DNA of 64,000 nt from NCBI GenBank assembly GCA_020638575.1, contig JACKIH010000003.1:2461501-2525500 (forward strand). Direction: 5' to 3'. This stretch comes from Rhodospirillaceae bacterium (GTDB lineage: Bacteria > Pseudomonadota > Alphaproteobacteria > DSM-16000 > Inquilinaceae). A program made the translations under genes and the position numbers. Numbering within the stretch: position 1 is the stretch's first letter; every line of letters starts with the position of its first letter. The notes under the pieces were generated by a model. The model searched no databases and was not told the origin of the DNA. It saw nothing but the letters and a program-made list of their open reading frames with translations. Below, in pieces: positions 1-8,356 of this stretch.

Positions 1-133
1 CCCGGCTCAGGCCATCCAGCGCGTTGGCGATGGCGTACATGCGGGCCGCCGCATGACCATCGCGTTCCTGGCGGGCCAAACCCCGCAGCTCTTCTGAGGA
101 CAACTCACCCCGGATCTTGAGACTCGAACCCAT
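1..133 (-). CDS. IS630-type transposase, N-terminal fragment cut by the window edge
   Basis: The minus strand reads from ATG at 133 through 44 codons without a stop to the left edge of the window. The peptide starts MGSSLKIRGELSSEELRGL and continues with LARQERDGHAAARMYAIANA, the typical N-terminus of IS630-family transposases (start of their helix-turn-helix region). Only the beginning is inside the window, so it cannot be told whether the copy is intact. It lies beside the lower-GC lipoprotein gene, consistent with a locally acquired segment. The family call rests on recognised N-terminal residues only; the catalytic DDE residues are outside the window. Confidence 0.7.
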   Translation of the reverse strand, partial: MGSSLKIRGELSSEELRGLARQERDGHAAARMYAIANALDGLSR

Positions 134-290
134 CGCATCCCCCGCATCTGGTGGATCGATAGGGAATCACAAAGCGCCTCCCTCTGGGAATCCCCTGAGT
201 CACCTCATCCGCTCATCGGTATCATTCCGGCAGCGACAATTCCGTTTAACGAGACCAAAAAGGGAGCCAATCGCTTTGAGCGCAAACGAA

Positions 291-319
291 TTGACGAAGG
301 AAGAAATAGAGATTATAGA
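291..319 (+). promoter_or_regulatory. Sigma70-type promoter for the lipoprotein gene
   Basis: TTGACG at 291-296 and TATAGA at 314-319 are separated by 17 bases, close to the sigma70 consensus. The next gene starts at 400, giving a leader of about 75 bases. The surrounding 230-330 region is much richer in A+T than the rest of the window. Confidence 0.5.
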
Positions 320-399
320 TATATAGACAACTTATTTGCTCCGACTCGCTGTTCTCCAACCGGTAGGCCGGAGACAGATTGGAGCGGGAGAAAGCCAGA

Positions 400-1740
400 A
401 TGACTGACAAAACTCGCCCGATTTTGCGCTGGGCAGGCCAAGCCGCTGCACTGGTTGCTGGGAGTGTTCTAGCCGTCAGTGGCTGTTCTTATTCAAGCCA
501 GAACATGGCGGAAGTCGCTGACACCTACCGGGCCGCCGTAGACACCTTTCTGAACGACATGATCGCCAACAACATTGCGCGCGCGCGCGATCATCTGCCG
601 CCGTCCTATGCTGCCATTGGGGACTCCAGCGTCGTGCAGACGGTGGAAGCTGGCATGAGCGGCAGTCTTCCCCTGACCTTGCTGGACGGTGCTGCCTTCT
701 CCACCCTCACGCTCAGCCCCAGTGCGAACTTCCATGACCAAGTCACCCTCAATCTCAGCCCGACCAACACGCAGATTTTTCAAAGAAATTTAACCCGGGT
801 GCTGGCTCCGGATGAAGTAGCATTGATCGGGAGAAGAGGAATTGCTCTCGAATTGGCGATGTTGTTATTTGTGCAGGAGATAGATATCTTAGCTATACCA
901 AGAGGAGAAGTACATTCCGCGAGCGAGATATTTAATAATGCGAGCGACTTCGATTCTGTTCAGCGGCGGCGTGCAGCGGCAAATTTCCTCAATAGGTACC
1001 GCCAATATATGCTTTCTTATGTGAATGATGGTACAGACCAAAGAAGCTGGCAGAGGTTTGTCAGTCTTGTTGAGGAGATGGTCAGAAACAGGGGACTAAC
1101 GGCACAGCCTGGCATGCTTCGCGCCGGAGCTGAAGGAAAAGTTCCTTTTGCGCCGGCATCTGTTTGGTGTTTCAATTCAAATATGGCTGCGAACGGCAAC
1201 GATGTATTGAGGCTTGGAGAGCCTGGCGAGGAAGTTACCTTGCAAATAGACGATCGGCATAGATGCGAATATTACAATATGATCGGAGAGGGTGGTCTCT
1301 TCGCTATTCAACAAGTAGACGATCGCTTGGTTCATATTGGTAGTGAACTGCATGCTGCAGATGAAGAATTGAATCCCGAAGAACATAATTTTGTAACTGG
1401 GATTCGGCCCGTTGAAGCTGACCGTGAAGTGATATACATTTCAGTAACGCCAAGATCCTTCGAAGATGCGACCCGATATCTTGGTGATATCTTGCGCGGA
1501 CAGGCAGAGGGAAGAGATTACCTTTTGCTCGACCCGATTGGCGGGCAGGAGCATGAATTGCTGTCGGTTGAGTTCAACTGCGAGACTCCCGAGATTGCCG
1601 AAATCGATGCGGGGCTTGGCGGTGGTGCAATCTGCGCGGGACCGTGGTCGGGCGATGTGCTGCAGATGATGCGGGCTGTCTATGCGCTGCTACTGGACAG
1701 GCAAGATTTGCCTGACAACACGCGCGTGGTCATCGAGTAG
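400..1740 (+). CDS. Lipoprotein of unknown function, lower-GC gene
   Basis: The 446-residue product has a signal sequence ending in a lipobox (AVSGC, Cys29), so it should be lipidated and anchored in the envelope. I recognise no known domain in the mature part. The ATG at 400 is preferred over an upstream in-frame TTG at 379 because GGGAG lies nine bases before it and the lipobox is then at a normal distance. The gene has its own promoter-like sequence at 291-319. Its middle section (about 780-1500) uses many A/T-ending codons, unlike neighbouring genes, while both ends are GC-richer, which suggests horizontal transfer or a mosaic origin. It sits next to an IS630-type transposase end. Confidence 0.75.
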   Translation: MTDKTRPILRWAGQAAALVAGSVLAVSGCSYSSQNMAEVADTYRAAVDTFLNDMIANNIARARDHLPPSYAAIGDSSVVQTVEAGMSGSLPLTLLDGAAFSTLTLSPSANFHDQVTLNLSPTNTQIFQRNLTRVLAPDEVALIGRRGIALELAMLLFVQEIDILAIPRGEVHSASEIFNNASDFDSVQRRRAAANFLNRYRQYMLSYVNDGTDQRSWQRFVSLVEEMVRNRGLTAQPGMLRAGAEGKVPFAPASVWCFNSNMAANGNDVLRLGEPGEEVTLQIDDRHRCEYYNMIGEGGLFAIQQVDDRLVHIGSELHAADEELNPEEHNFVTGIRPVEADREVIYISVTPRSFEDATRYLGDILRGQAEGRDYLLLDPIGGQEHELLSVEFNCETPEIAEIDAGLGGGAICAGPWSGDVLQMMRAVYALLLDRQDLPDNTRVVIE

Positions 1741-1790
1741 CTTGGTGGCAGTTCTTGTCGCATCAGGATGATCGGCCGACGCAGAACTCC

Positions 1791-2528
1791 CTACCCCGCC
1801 GCTGTTGAGCGGATGACGATTTCCCCCACATCCACCCCCGGCGGCTGGGCGATGGCGTAGGCGACGGCGTGGGCCACCGCGTCGGCCGGCATGGCGACGG
1901 TGTCGCGCATCCGCGTCAGGTGGGCCTTCGCCTCCGGGTTGGTCACATGGTCGGTGAAGTTGGTGACGGTGAAGCCGGGCGAAATCACGGTGACGCGCAG
2001 CTTGTCTCCGGCCTCCTGCCGCAGCCCTTCGGAAATCGCCCGCACGGCGAATTTGGTGCCGGCATAGACCGCCATGGTCGGCACGATGCGGTGGGCGGAC
2101 GTGGACGCCATGTTGACGATGTGTCCGAACCCCTGGCGGCGGAACACCGGCAGGGCGGCAGCAATGCCGTAGAGCACGCCCTTGATGTTGACGTCGACCA
2201 TCTGCTCCCAGTCTTCGACCCTCAGGTCGTCCATGGGCGATATCGGCATGGCGCCGGCATTGTTGACGATGACGTCCAGCTTGCCGTGGCGCTGCAGCGC
2301 CAAGTCGACCAGCGCCTGCACATCGTCGCGCCGCTTCACGTCGGTGGCGGCATATGCCACATCGCCGCCGGCGGCTGCGATGCGCTCGGCCACCGCGCGC
2401 AGCGGTTCCGGCCGGCGCGCCCCCAGCACCAGCTTGGCACCGTCCGCCGCCAGCAACTCGGCGATGGCTTCGCCGATGCCGCTGCTGGCGCCGGTGATGA
2501 CGACAACCTTGTCCTCGATGTCCGACAT
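1791..2528 (-). CDS. SDR-family NAD(P)-dependent oxidoreductase
   Basis: This 245-residue protein is a classical short-chain dehydrogenase/reductase. It has the Rossmann cofactor motif TGASSGIG at 12-19, NNAG at 89-92, a catalytic Ser near 142-144 and the YxxxK pair at Tyr155 and Lys159. The ATG at 2528 is chosen because AAGGAG lies eight bases upstream and the family normally begins a few residues before the glycine motif; an in-frame upstream extension is not needed. Substrate cannot be deduced. It converges with the lipoprotein gene, and a palindromic repeat lies upstream. Confidence 0.88.
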   Translation of the reverse strand: MSDIEDKVVVITGASSGIGEAIAELLAADGAKLVLGARRPEPLRAVAERIAAAGGDVAYAATDVKRRDDVQALVDLALQRHGKLDVIVNNAGAMPISPMDDLRVEDWEQMVDVNIKGVLYGIAAALPVFRRQGFGHIVNMASTSAHRIVPTMAVYAGTKFAVRAISEGLRQEAGDKLRVTVISPGFTVTNFTDHVTNPEAKAHLTRMRDTVAMPADAVAHAVAYAIAQPPGVDVGEIVIRSTAAG

Positions 2529-2658
2529 GGACGGGTCTCCTTCGGGAGTGGATGCGCGCGGTGCCGCGTATGATCCCCCGCGCAATGGTCGGCGCGTGCG
2601 TGGCGCGGGTGTTTCGGGCGCAGTTACCCAATGATCGGCCGGGCACCCTGGTCCCAGA

Positions 2659-2805
2659 GCATTTTCGGTTCAAGCTGCACCAGCGCCCTCCCCCACCTGG
2701 CCGCCCACGCCATTGTAAACGATTGGGAGGCCGGGCGGCGGGGGTGGGCCGGGAAGCCCCCGGCCCAACTGCCGGAACCGAACCAATGGCGGCGGATGCC
2801 GCCCT
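2659..2805 (-). repeat. Dispersed palindromic element, copy A (long variant, complete)
   Basis: Read on the minus strand, this copy starts AGGGCGG, carries a CCATTGgTTCGGTT block, a long GC-rich inverted repeat (arms around 2691-2705 and 2731-2747, loop with CCATTGTAAAC), and ends with GGTGCAGCTTGAACCGAAAATGC. Both ends match copies E, F and G, but it has about 24 extra bases before the main hairpin. It lies downstream of the DotU-like gene in that gene's orientation. Confidence 0.75.
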
Positions 2806-2952
2806 GGATCACGCCAGCCGACGTATCGAAAACGGCGGTATCGGCCGGATAATATACGTCCGGTGCGGCAAGGATCGGCTTTGGCAATGGAAAACAGGTA
2901 GTCGGACACCGGGCGACGGCCAGCCCCAAGTGCAGGGCGGGTGTCGGCCCGC

Positions 2953-4299
2953 TCACCCCTCCACGTCGAACACCGTGTAGGCCACGGGGAAGTGGTCGCC
3001 ACCGCCGAGCTGCGGGATCTCGCGCAGTGCCCTCGACATGTCCTCCAGATACTCGGTGATCGATTCCTCCGGCGGGCGCAGGCCGGCGAACAGCGGCACC
3101 GGGGAAATCAGCGCCAGCAGCATCCGCCGGCCCGGCGGTTCCGCCACCGTCCAGGCCCGCTGCAGCACATCGGGCGTGGAGGAGATGTTGCCGATGGTCA
3201 CCTCGGTTTGTCCGGCCAGGATATTGTCGGGTCGCGCCGGTTCGGGCAGCAGGTGGACCACGCGGCCGTCGGGATCGATCAGGTCGACATAGAGGTAGCC
3301 GCTGTCCCGCGGCTCCAGGAACACATCCACCAGCAGGTTGTCGCCGGGGGCCAGCACGCCGCTGCCGCCACTCAGCGCCACCACCGGCGCGTCGGCCGCA
3401 TCGGGCGAGGCCAGCGCCGACAGGTTGCCGGCCACCTCGCAGAAGGGCCAGGGCAGCACGTCGATCTCCACCCGGTCGGGGTTGAGGTCGGGCAGGCCCG
3501 ACACGGCGGACGCGATGCCGTCGCGGTCGGCTTCCGACTGGGCGAACCCGTTGACCACGAGCTGGCCGTCCTCCAGCCGCGCATGCACTTCGGCACAGTC
3601 GTAGGCTTCGGCGATCAGGGCGGCCAGCGGGTCCACCTCGGCCAGCACCGCCACATCGGTTTCGGTGCCGTCGGAGGTCACCAGGGCGACCACCGGCCAG
3701 GCGGCCAGCAGCAGCAGGACCGCCAGTCCCACCGGCACGGCCAGCCGGCGCGGGGGGCGCGGCGGGGCGAGGCGCTGCGGGTCGGCCATGCGGCCCGGCT
3801 GCGGCGTCAGCCCCGCTTCGTGGAGCCCCAGCGCGCGGATCAGGCGTTCGGTCTCCTGGCGGTGCAGCACCTCCAGGCGGGCGGCCTGGTCCGGCCGGCG
3901 TTCCGACAGGCCCAGCCCGATCACCAGCAGGATGACGCTGCGCGCGTCGGTTTCCGCATCGGGCAGGGCGCGCAGGCGTTCCACCGTGCCGGCCACGCCG
4001 TCGTCGGTCTTGAACAGCACCTGGGTCAGCCGCGGCGTCTGGCCGTACCACTTGGCGTGGGCCGACAGCATGTCGTCCACCCAGGCGGCGACGGCGAAGG
4101 TGGCGGCGAGCACCGGTCCGTCCGACTTGCCGGCCGCCCGCGCTTCGTCGCGCACCGCGCGCAGGGCCTGGAACACCTCGCGGTTCAGTTCGGCCGGCTG
4201 GGCGGAGGGCGCGGCGCGGGCCACCTGGGCGGCGAGCGCCAGCGCCCGGTCGATCACCGGGCGGAAGATGTCGAGCAGCAGGGGCGGGGCGCTGGCCAT
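2953..4299 (-). CDS. DotU/TssL-like protein with single membrane segment and DUF4384-like C-terminus
   Basis: The 448-residue protein has three parts. Residues 1-165 resemble the cytoplasmic DotU/IcmH (TssL) domain of type VI and type IV secretion baseplates, including the AVAAWVDDML stretch and a helical tail. A single transmembrane segment follows at about 186-207. The periplasmic region has a BON-like stretch near 235-285 and then a DUF4384-like domain (VDVFLEPRDSGYLYVDLIDP, then HLLPEP). In known systems DotU pairs with IcmF/TssM and anchors the secretion apparatus. No other secretion gene lies in the window, so this copy is isolated. The fold assignment is by motif reading; the function in isolation is unknown. 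Confidence 0.65.
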   Translation of the reverse strand: MASAPPLLLDIFRPVIDRALALAAQVARAAPSAQPAELNREVFQALRAVRDEARAAGKSDGPVLAATFAVAAWVDDMLSAHAKWYGQTPRLTQVLFKTDDGVAGTVERLRALPDAETDARSVILLVIGLGLSERRPDQAARLEVLHRQETERLIRALGLHEAGLTPQPGRMADPQRLAPPRPPRRLAVPVGLAVLLLLAAWPVVALVTSDGTETDVAVLAEVDPLAALIAEAYDCAEVHARLEDGQLVVNGFAQSEADRDGIASAVSGLPDLNPDRVEIDVLPWPFCEVAGNLSALASPDAADAPVVALSGGSGVLAPGDNLLVDVFLEPRDSGYLYVDLIDPDGRVVHLLPEPARPDNILAGQTEVTIGNISSTPDVLQRAWTVAEPPGRRMLLALISPVPLFAGLRPPEESITEYLEDMSRALREIPQLGGGDHFPVAYTVFDVEG

Positions 4300-4350
4300 G
4301 GCCGCATCATGGGTGTGCGGGCGCCATGGGTCCAGAGGCGGCGGTGCGTC

Positions 4351-5562
4351 TCAGCCTTCCGCGTCGCCGGCCAGCCAGGCGGCGGCCACCTCGGCCAGGC
4401 GGCCCAAGGGGATGGCGGCGCGGATCTCGGCCATCAGGCGCGTCATGGTGGTGACGTTGTGGGCGGTCACCAGGCTGAGCGCCAGGGGCTCGCCGGCCTT
4501 CACCAGGTGGTGCAGGTAGCCGGCGGGGCGGGCGCAGGCGGGGCACGGGCAATCGGGGTCGAGCGGATCGGCCTGGGTGCGGAAGCGGGCGTTGCGCAGG
4601 TTCACCCGTTCGCCCTCAGCGCCCTTCATCAGGGCCCAGCCGTGGCGGGCGACGCGGGTGGGGTGCACGCAGTCGAAGGTGTCGATGCCCATGGCGACGC
4701 CGGCCAGGATGTCGCCGATACCGCCGATGCCCAAGAGGTGCACCGGCCGGGCGGGGTGCACATGGTCCATGCACCAGCCCACGACTTGGCGCATCTGGTC
4801 CTTGTCCGCACCCAGGGAGCCGCCGATGGCGGTGCCGAAGAACGGCCGGTCGCGCGTGTAGGCGCTGCTTTCGGCCCGCAGGTCGGGATAGACGCCGCCC
4901 TGAACGATGCCGTAGAGCGCCTGGCGGCCATCGTCGCCGCGGGCGAATTCGGCGAGGCAGCGGTCGCCCCAGCGGTGGCTCATGGCCATGCTCTTTTCGG
5001 TGTACGTGCGGTCCACATGGAAGGGCGTACACTCGTCGAGCTGGACGATCAGGTCGGCGCCCAGCTTGCGCTGGATGGCGATGGCGCCTTCCGGAGTGAG
5101 GGTGAGCCTGGCGCCGTCGAGGTAGGAGCGGAACACGGCCCCCTCCTCGGACACCTTGATCAGCGAGCTTTGCGAAAACCGCTGGCCGCGGCCCTTCACC
5201 TCGTCGGCCACCGATCCGTGGCCCATGGAGAAGATCTGGAAGCCGCCGGAATCGGTCAGCATCGGGCCGTCCCAGCCGGTGAGCCGGTGCAGGCCGCCCA
5301 GCGCCGCCACCGTGTCCGCCCCCGGCTGCACCATCAGGTGATAGGTGTTGGACAAGATGATCTGGGCGCCGGCGGCGCGCATCTGGTCGGGCGTCAGGCC
5401 CTTGATGGCCGCCTTGGTGGCACAGAAGATGAAGGCCGGCGTCTCGATCGCCCCGTGGGGGGTGGCGAGGCGGCCGCAGCGCGCCCGGCTGGCGAAATCA
5501 TGGGCGAGAATCTCGAAGCCGAACCCGCTGTCGCCGGTCGGGGCCGCCGCGGCCTCAGGCAT
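4351..5562 (-). CDS. tgt: tRNA-guanine transglycosylase (queuosine synthesis)
   Basis: Tgt exchanges guanine-34 of GUN tRNAs for preQ1. The 403-residue protein shows the general acid/base Asp104 in TDSGGFQIFS, the nucleophile Asp297 in FDCVHPTR, and the zinc site CPCPAC (Cys338, 340, 343) with a His near 368. DECTP at 176-180 keeps the Cys typical of bacterial preQ1-using enzymes. Its start overlaps the end of the upstream transporter gene by eight bases, so the two are probably translationally coupled. Length is slightly above the usual 370-380 residues because of a short N-terminal extension. Confidence 0.96.
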   Translation of the reverse strand: MPEAAAAPTGDSGFGFEILAHDFASRARCGRLATPHGAIETPAFIFCATKAAIKGLTPDQMRAAGAQIILSNTYHLMVQPGADTVAALGGLHRLTGWDGPMLTDSGGFQIFSMGHGSVADEVKGRGQRFSQSSLIKVSEEGAVFRSYLDGARLTLTPEGAIAIQRKLGADLIVQLDECTPFHVDRTYTEKSMAMSHRWGDRCLAEFARGDDGRQALYGIVQGGVYPDLRAESSAYTRDRPFFGTAIGGSLGADKDQMRQVVGWCMDHVHPARPVHLLGIGGIGDILAGVAMGIDTFDCVHPTRVARHGWALMKGAEGERVNLRNARFRTQADPLDPDCPCPACARPAGYLHHLVKAGEPLALSLVTAHNVTTMTRLMAEIRAAIPLGRLAEVAAAWLAGDAEG

Positions 5563-6337
5563 AGGCCGGCGCGCGCCGCGCCAGCGCCCAGCGCGCCAGG
5601 TAGATAAACGGCGTGTCGAGCGCCGCCACCACCAGGCGCAGCACCCAGGTGCCGAGGATGTAGGTGAACAGCAGGGGCCGCCAGCCCAAGGGCTCCGGCG
5701 CCAGCACCACCCAGGCCAGCACGCTGAACACCACCGTGTCGATCAGCGCCGACACCGCGGTGGAGCCGGTGTTGCGCAGCCACAGGTGGCGGCCGCCGGT
5801 CGCCCGGTGGATCAGGCCGTAGAGCCACACGTCGTGGTACTGGCTGAGGAGGTAGCCCGACAGCCCGGCCACCAGCAGGGCCGGCACCGGCGTGAACAGG
5901 GTTTCCATGGCGCCTTGCACCGGCAGCGCCCAGGCCAGGCCCTCGCCCGCCTGGTCCGGCGTCAGCGGCGCGAAGCCGAGCGTGACGATGAGGATCAAGG
6001 TCCACAGCACCATGGCGGCGAAGCCGATGGCGACGGCGCGGCGCGCAGCCGCGCGGCCATAGAGTTCCGCCAGCATGTCGGTGGCGAGGTAGGTGGAGGC
6101 GAACAGCACCGTGCCCAGTGCCACGGGGTCGGCGAACACGGAGAACTGGACGGGCTTCAGCACCTGCAGGTTGGCGCCCAGTACGGCCACCACCACATAG
6201 GCGGTCAGCCCGGCCTCACCGAACCAGCGGGCGGCGGCGACGGTGGCGCCGAAGCACAGCAGCAGCATCGCCAGCCACAGCGCTTCCGGCGGCAGGCCGT
6301 TCAACGCGGCGACGATGTCTGAAATCGGCAGGCTCAC
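5555..6337 (-). CDS. yhhQ: Queuosine precursor transporter, VUT/YhhQ family
   Basis: A 260-residue polytopic inner-membrane protein with about six to seven hydrophobic segments and the family pattern LATDMLAELYGRAAARRAV followed by conserved QYHDVWLYG and LRNTGSTAVSALIDT stretches. Members import preQ0/preQ1 for queuosine synthesis. Co-transcription and eight-base overlap with tgt fit a salvage role. The start is GTG at 6337, with AGGAG five bases upstream. Three direct 15-bp repeats lie in its leader. Confidence 0.9.
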   Translation of the reverse strand: MSLPISDIVAALNGLPPEALWLAMLLLCFGATVAAARWFGEAGLTAYVVVAVLGANLQVLKPVQFSVFADPVALGTVLFASTYLATDMLAELYGRAAARRAVAIGFAAMVLWTLILIVTLGFAPLTPDQAGEGLAWALPVQGAMETLFTPVPALLVAGLSGYLLSQYHDVWLYGLIHRATGGRHLWLRNTGSTAVSALIDTVVFSVLAWVVLAPEPLGWRPLLFTYILGTWVLRLVVAALDTPFIYLARWALARRAPAYA

Positions 6338-6375
6338 ACTGGCTCCTGGCGCGGGTCGGCGCTGCGGCCGGCAGA

Positions 6376-6420
6376 GGCCGCGTATCTTCCGGCCGCGTAT
6401 CTTGCGGCCGCGTCTCTATC
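6376..6420. repeat. Three direct 15-bp repeats in the yhhQ leader
   Basis: Units at 6376-6390, 6391-6405 and 6406-6420 all begin ggccgcgt; the first two differ at one base and the third is more diverged. They lie between the end of rpmB and the start of yhhQ, so they are in the transcribed or promoter region of the yhhQ-tgt pair. Confidence 0.65.
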
Positions 6421-6447
6421 TGGCCGTGCCGGGGTCAGCCGGAAGGA

Positions 6448-6750
6448 TCAGGCTTCGGCGGCCGCCCGTTCGGCGCGCGCCGCTTCCACCCGCTTCTTCA
6501 CGCGGCGCAGATCGGTCGGCAGCGCATCGGGCTTGGTGGCCACCAGCCAGGTGTCGAGCCCGCCCATATGCTCGATGCTGCGCAGGCCGTGGGTCGACAC
6601 CCGCACCCGTACCGCCTGTTGCAGGGCGTCGGAATACAGCGTCGAGGTCTGCATATTGGGCAGGAAGCGACGCCGCGTCCGGCGCAGCGAATGGCTGACA
6701 TTGTTGCCGGACTGGACACCCTTGCCAGTCACCACACAGCGGCGCGCCAT
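6448..6750 (-). CDS. rpmB: 50S ribosomal protein L28
   Basis: The 100-residue product begins MARRCVVTGKGVQSGNNVSH, the hallmark L28 N-terminus, and is basic throughout, with the usual RRTRRRFLPN segment. The normal length is about 98 residues, which supports the ATG at 6748-6750 rather than the long upstream in-frame extension. It is a structural component of the large ribosomal subunit. It stands alone, directly upstream of yhhQ-tgt on the same strand and divergent from the P450 gene. Confidence 0.96.
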   Translation of the reverse strand: MARRCVVTGKGVQSGNNVSHSLRRTRRRFLPNMQTSTLYSDALQQAVRVRVSTHGLRSIEHMGGLDTWLVATKPDALPTDLRRVKKRVEAARAERAAAEA

Positions 6751-6979
6751 GGATCTGTTCCCCGTCTTTCGGAGTTGCCGTGTTGCGCTTTGCACGCAAA
6801 AACCTGCGCGCCGGGCGGCCCTGCCGCGGCGCGAGCCGGTGATATAGGCAAGCCCGGCCCTCGCCGTCAAGCGTTGCGGGGGCAAACCCGTGTGCGGCAG
6901 GCGTATGCACCCTAGGCGCGCGCCAACGGAATGCTTAGGGTGCGGCCACACGATCGAGACCCGCGAAGGCACCGCCGCC

Positions 6980-8356
6980 GTGACGCAGAAGTGCCCCTTC
7001 TCCTACACCCCGCCCATGCCCGAACGGCGACCCGCCGGGACCGGCACGATCAGCCTGTTGAAGCGGATGCGGCGGGATTTCCTGTCGATCTGGGCGGACA
7101 GCGACTTCCGCGACCGGGTGATGACCACCTGGATCCTCCGGCGCAAGGTGGTGATCGCCAACAGCCCCGATGCCGTGCGCGAGGTGATGGTCACCGGCAA
7201 CGCCAATTTCGAGCGCAAGAGCCCGCAGATGCGCCGGGCCCTGGAATACCTGTTGGGCGACGGACTGTTCATTTCCGATGGCGAAACCTGGAAACAGCGC
7301 CGGCCCATCGTGTCGAAGGTGGTGCAGCGCCAGCACCTGCGCGCCTTCTCCGCCATCATGGTGGACAGTGCCAGCGCCATGGCGGACGGCTGGCAACTCC
7401 TGGAGGCTCCGCGCCGGGTCGACATGCTGGGCGAGATGGCCGCACTGACCGCCGACATCATCGGCAAATGCGTGTTCGGTCGCGGCGTCAGCCGGGAGGA
7501 TGCGCGGGAGATCATCGAAGGCTTCACCACCTACCAGGAGCATATCGACCAGACCAATCTCGGCTACTTCTTCGGCTGGGACGAAGGCTGGCCGGTGCGC
7601 AAGAACAAGGCGGTGCGCCGGGCGGCGGAACGGGTGCGCAAGGTGGTCGACCGGTTGATCGACGACCTCGGCACGCCGCGCGCCGATGGCGCGTCCATGC
7701 TGGCCCTGATGGCGACCGGCGACGGCGATGCCTCTGCCGCCATGAACCGCGAGGCACTGATCAACGAGGCTGCCACCATCTTCATGGCCGGCCACGAAAC
7801 CACCGCCGCGACGCTGACCTGGGCGTGGTTCCTGCTGTCTGAAGCCGGCTGGGCGGAAGAGAAGCTGCACGAGGAACTGGCGCGGGTGCTGGGCGGCCGC
7901 CCACCCACCTTCGACGACGTGGCCAGCCTCACCTACACCAAGGCCATCATCCAGGAGACGCTCCGGCTCTATCCGCCGGTGCCGATCCTGGCGCGCCAGG
8001 TGAAGGAGACGCGGCCGGTGCATCGCGAGCCGGCCAAGAAGGGCGGGCTGGCACTGGTGTGCCCATGGCTGCTGCACCGCCACGAGATCTATTGGGAAGC
8101 GCCCAACGCCTTCCAGCCGGAGCGGTTTCTCAGCGGACCGCCGCCCACCAATGTCTACGTGCCCTTCGCGGTCGGCCCGCGCATCTGTCCCGGCGCCCAG
8201 TTCGGGCTGACCGAGGCGATCTTGTGCCTGGCGACGCTGGCCCAGCGCTTCCGCCCCACCCTGGCGCCGGGCCACGTGGTGGAGCCGCAGTGCCGGCTGA
8301 CCCTGCGGCCGAAGGGCGGCCTGCCGATGCTGCTGAATGTGCGCGACGCAGCCTGA
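6980..8356 (+). CDS. Cytochrome P450
   Basis: The 458-residue protein has all P450 hallmarks: I-helix AGHETTA (about 270-276), the K-helix ExxR as ETLR (326-329), and the haem-binding loop FAVGPRICPG with the axial Cys at about 403. It would oxidise a lipophilic substrate with electrons from a separate redox partner, none of which is encoded nearby. The GTG at 6980 (GAAGG eleven bases upstream) is preferred because the upstream in-frame 30 residues look non-conserved; an upstream start at 6890 remains possible. Its 3' end overlaps the following acyltransferase gene by 20 bases, so the two are co-translated. Confidence 0.92.
   Translation: MTQKCPFSYTPPMPERRPAGTGTISLLKRMRRDFLSIWADSDFRDRVMTTWILRRKVVIANSPDAVREVMVTGNANFERKSPQMRRALEYLLGDGLFISDGETWKQRRPIVSKVVQRQHLRAFSAIMVDSASAMADGWQLLEAPRRVDMLGEMAALTADIIGKCVFGRGVSREDAREIIEGFTTYQEHIDQTNLGYFFGWDEGWPVRKNKAVRRAAERVRKVVDRLIDDLGTPRADGASMLALMATGDGDASAAMNREALINEAATIFMAGHETTAATLTWAWFLLSEAGWAEEKLHEELARVLGGRPPTFDDVASLTYTKAIIQETLRLYPPVPILARQVKETRPVHREPAKKGGLALVCPWLLHRHEIYWEAPNAFQPERFLSGPPPTNVYVPFAVGPRICPGAQFGLTEAILCLATLAQRFRPTLAPGHVVEPQCRLTLRPKGGLPMLLNVRDAA

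Noticed and set aside
117..326. A 69-codon plus-strand frame at the left end
   Set aside because: It overlaps the IS630 transposase start on the other strand and runs through the lipoprotein promoter; no ribosome binding site or family.
2941..5607. An 888-codon plus-strand open frame opposite the DotU-like and tgt genes
   Set aside because: It is antisense to two well-supported genes, rich in His, Arg, Gly and Gln, and has no domain. Long antisense frames are expected at this GC content.
6338..6447. preQ1 riboswitch ahead of yhhQ-tgt
   Set aside because: No preQ1 aptamer pattern is visible; the leader contains only GC-rich direct repeats.
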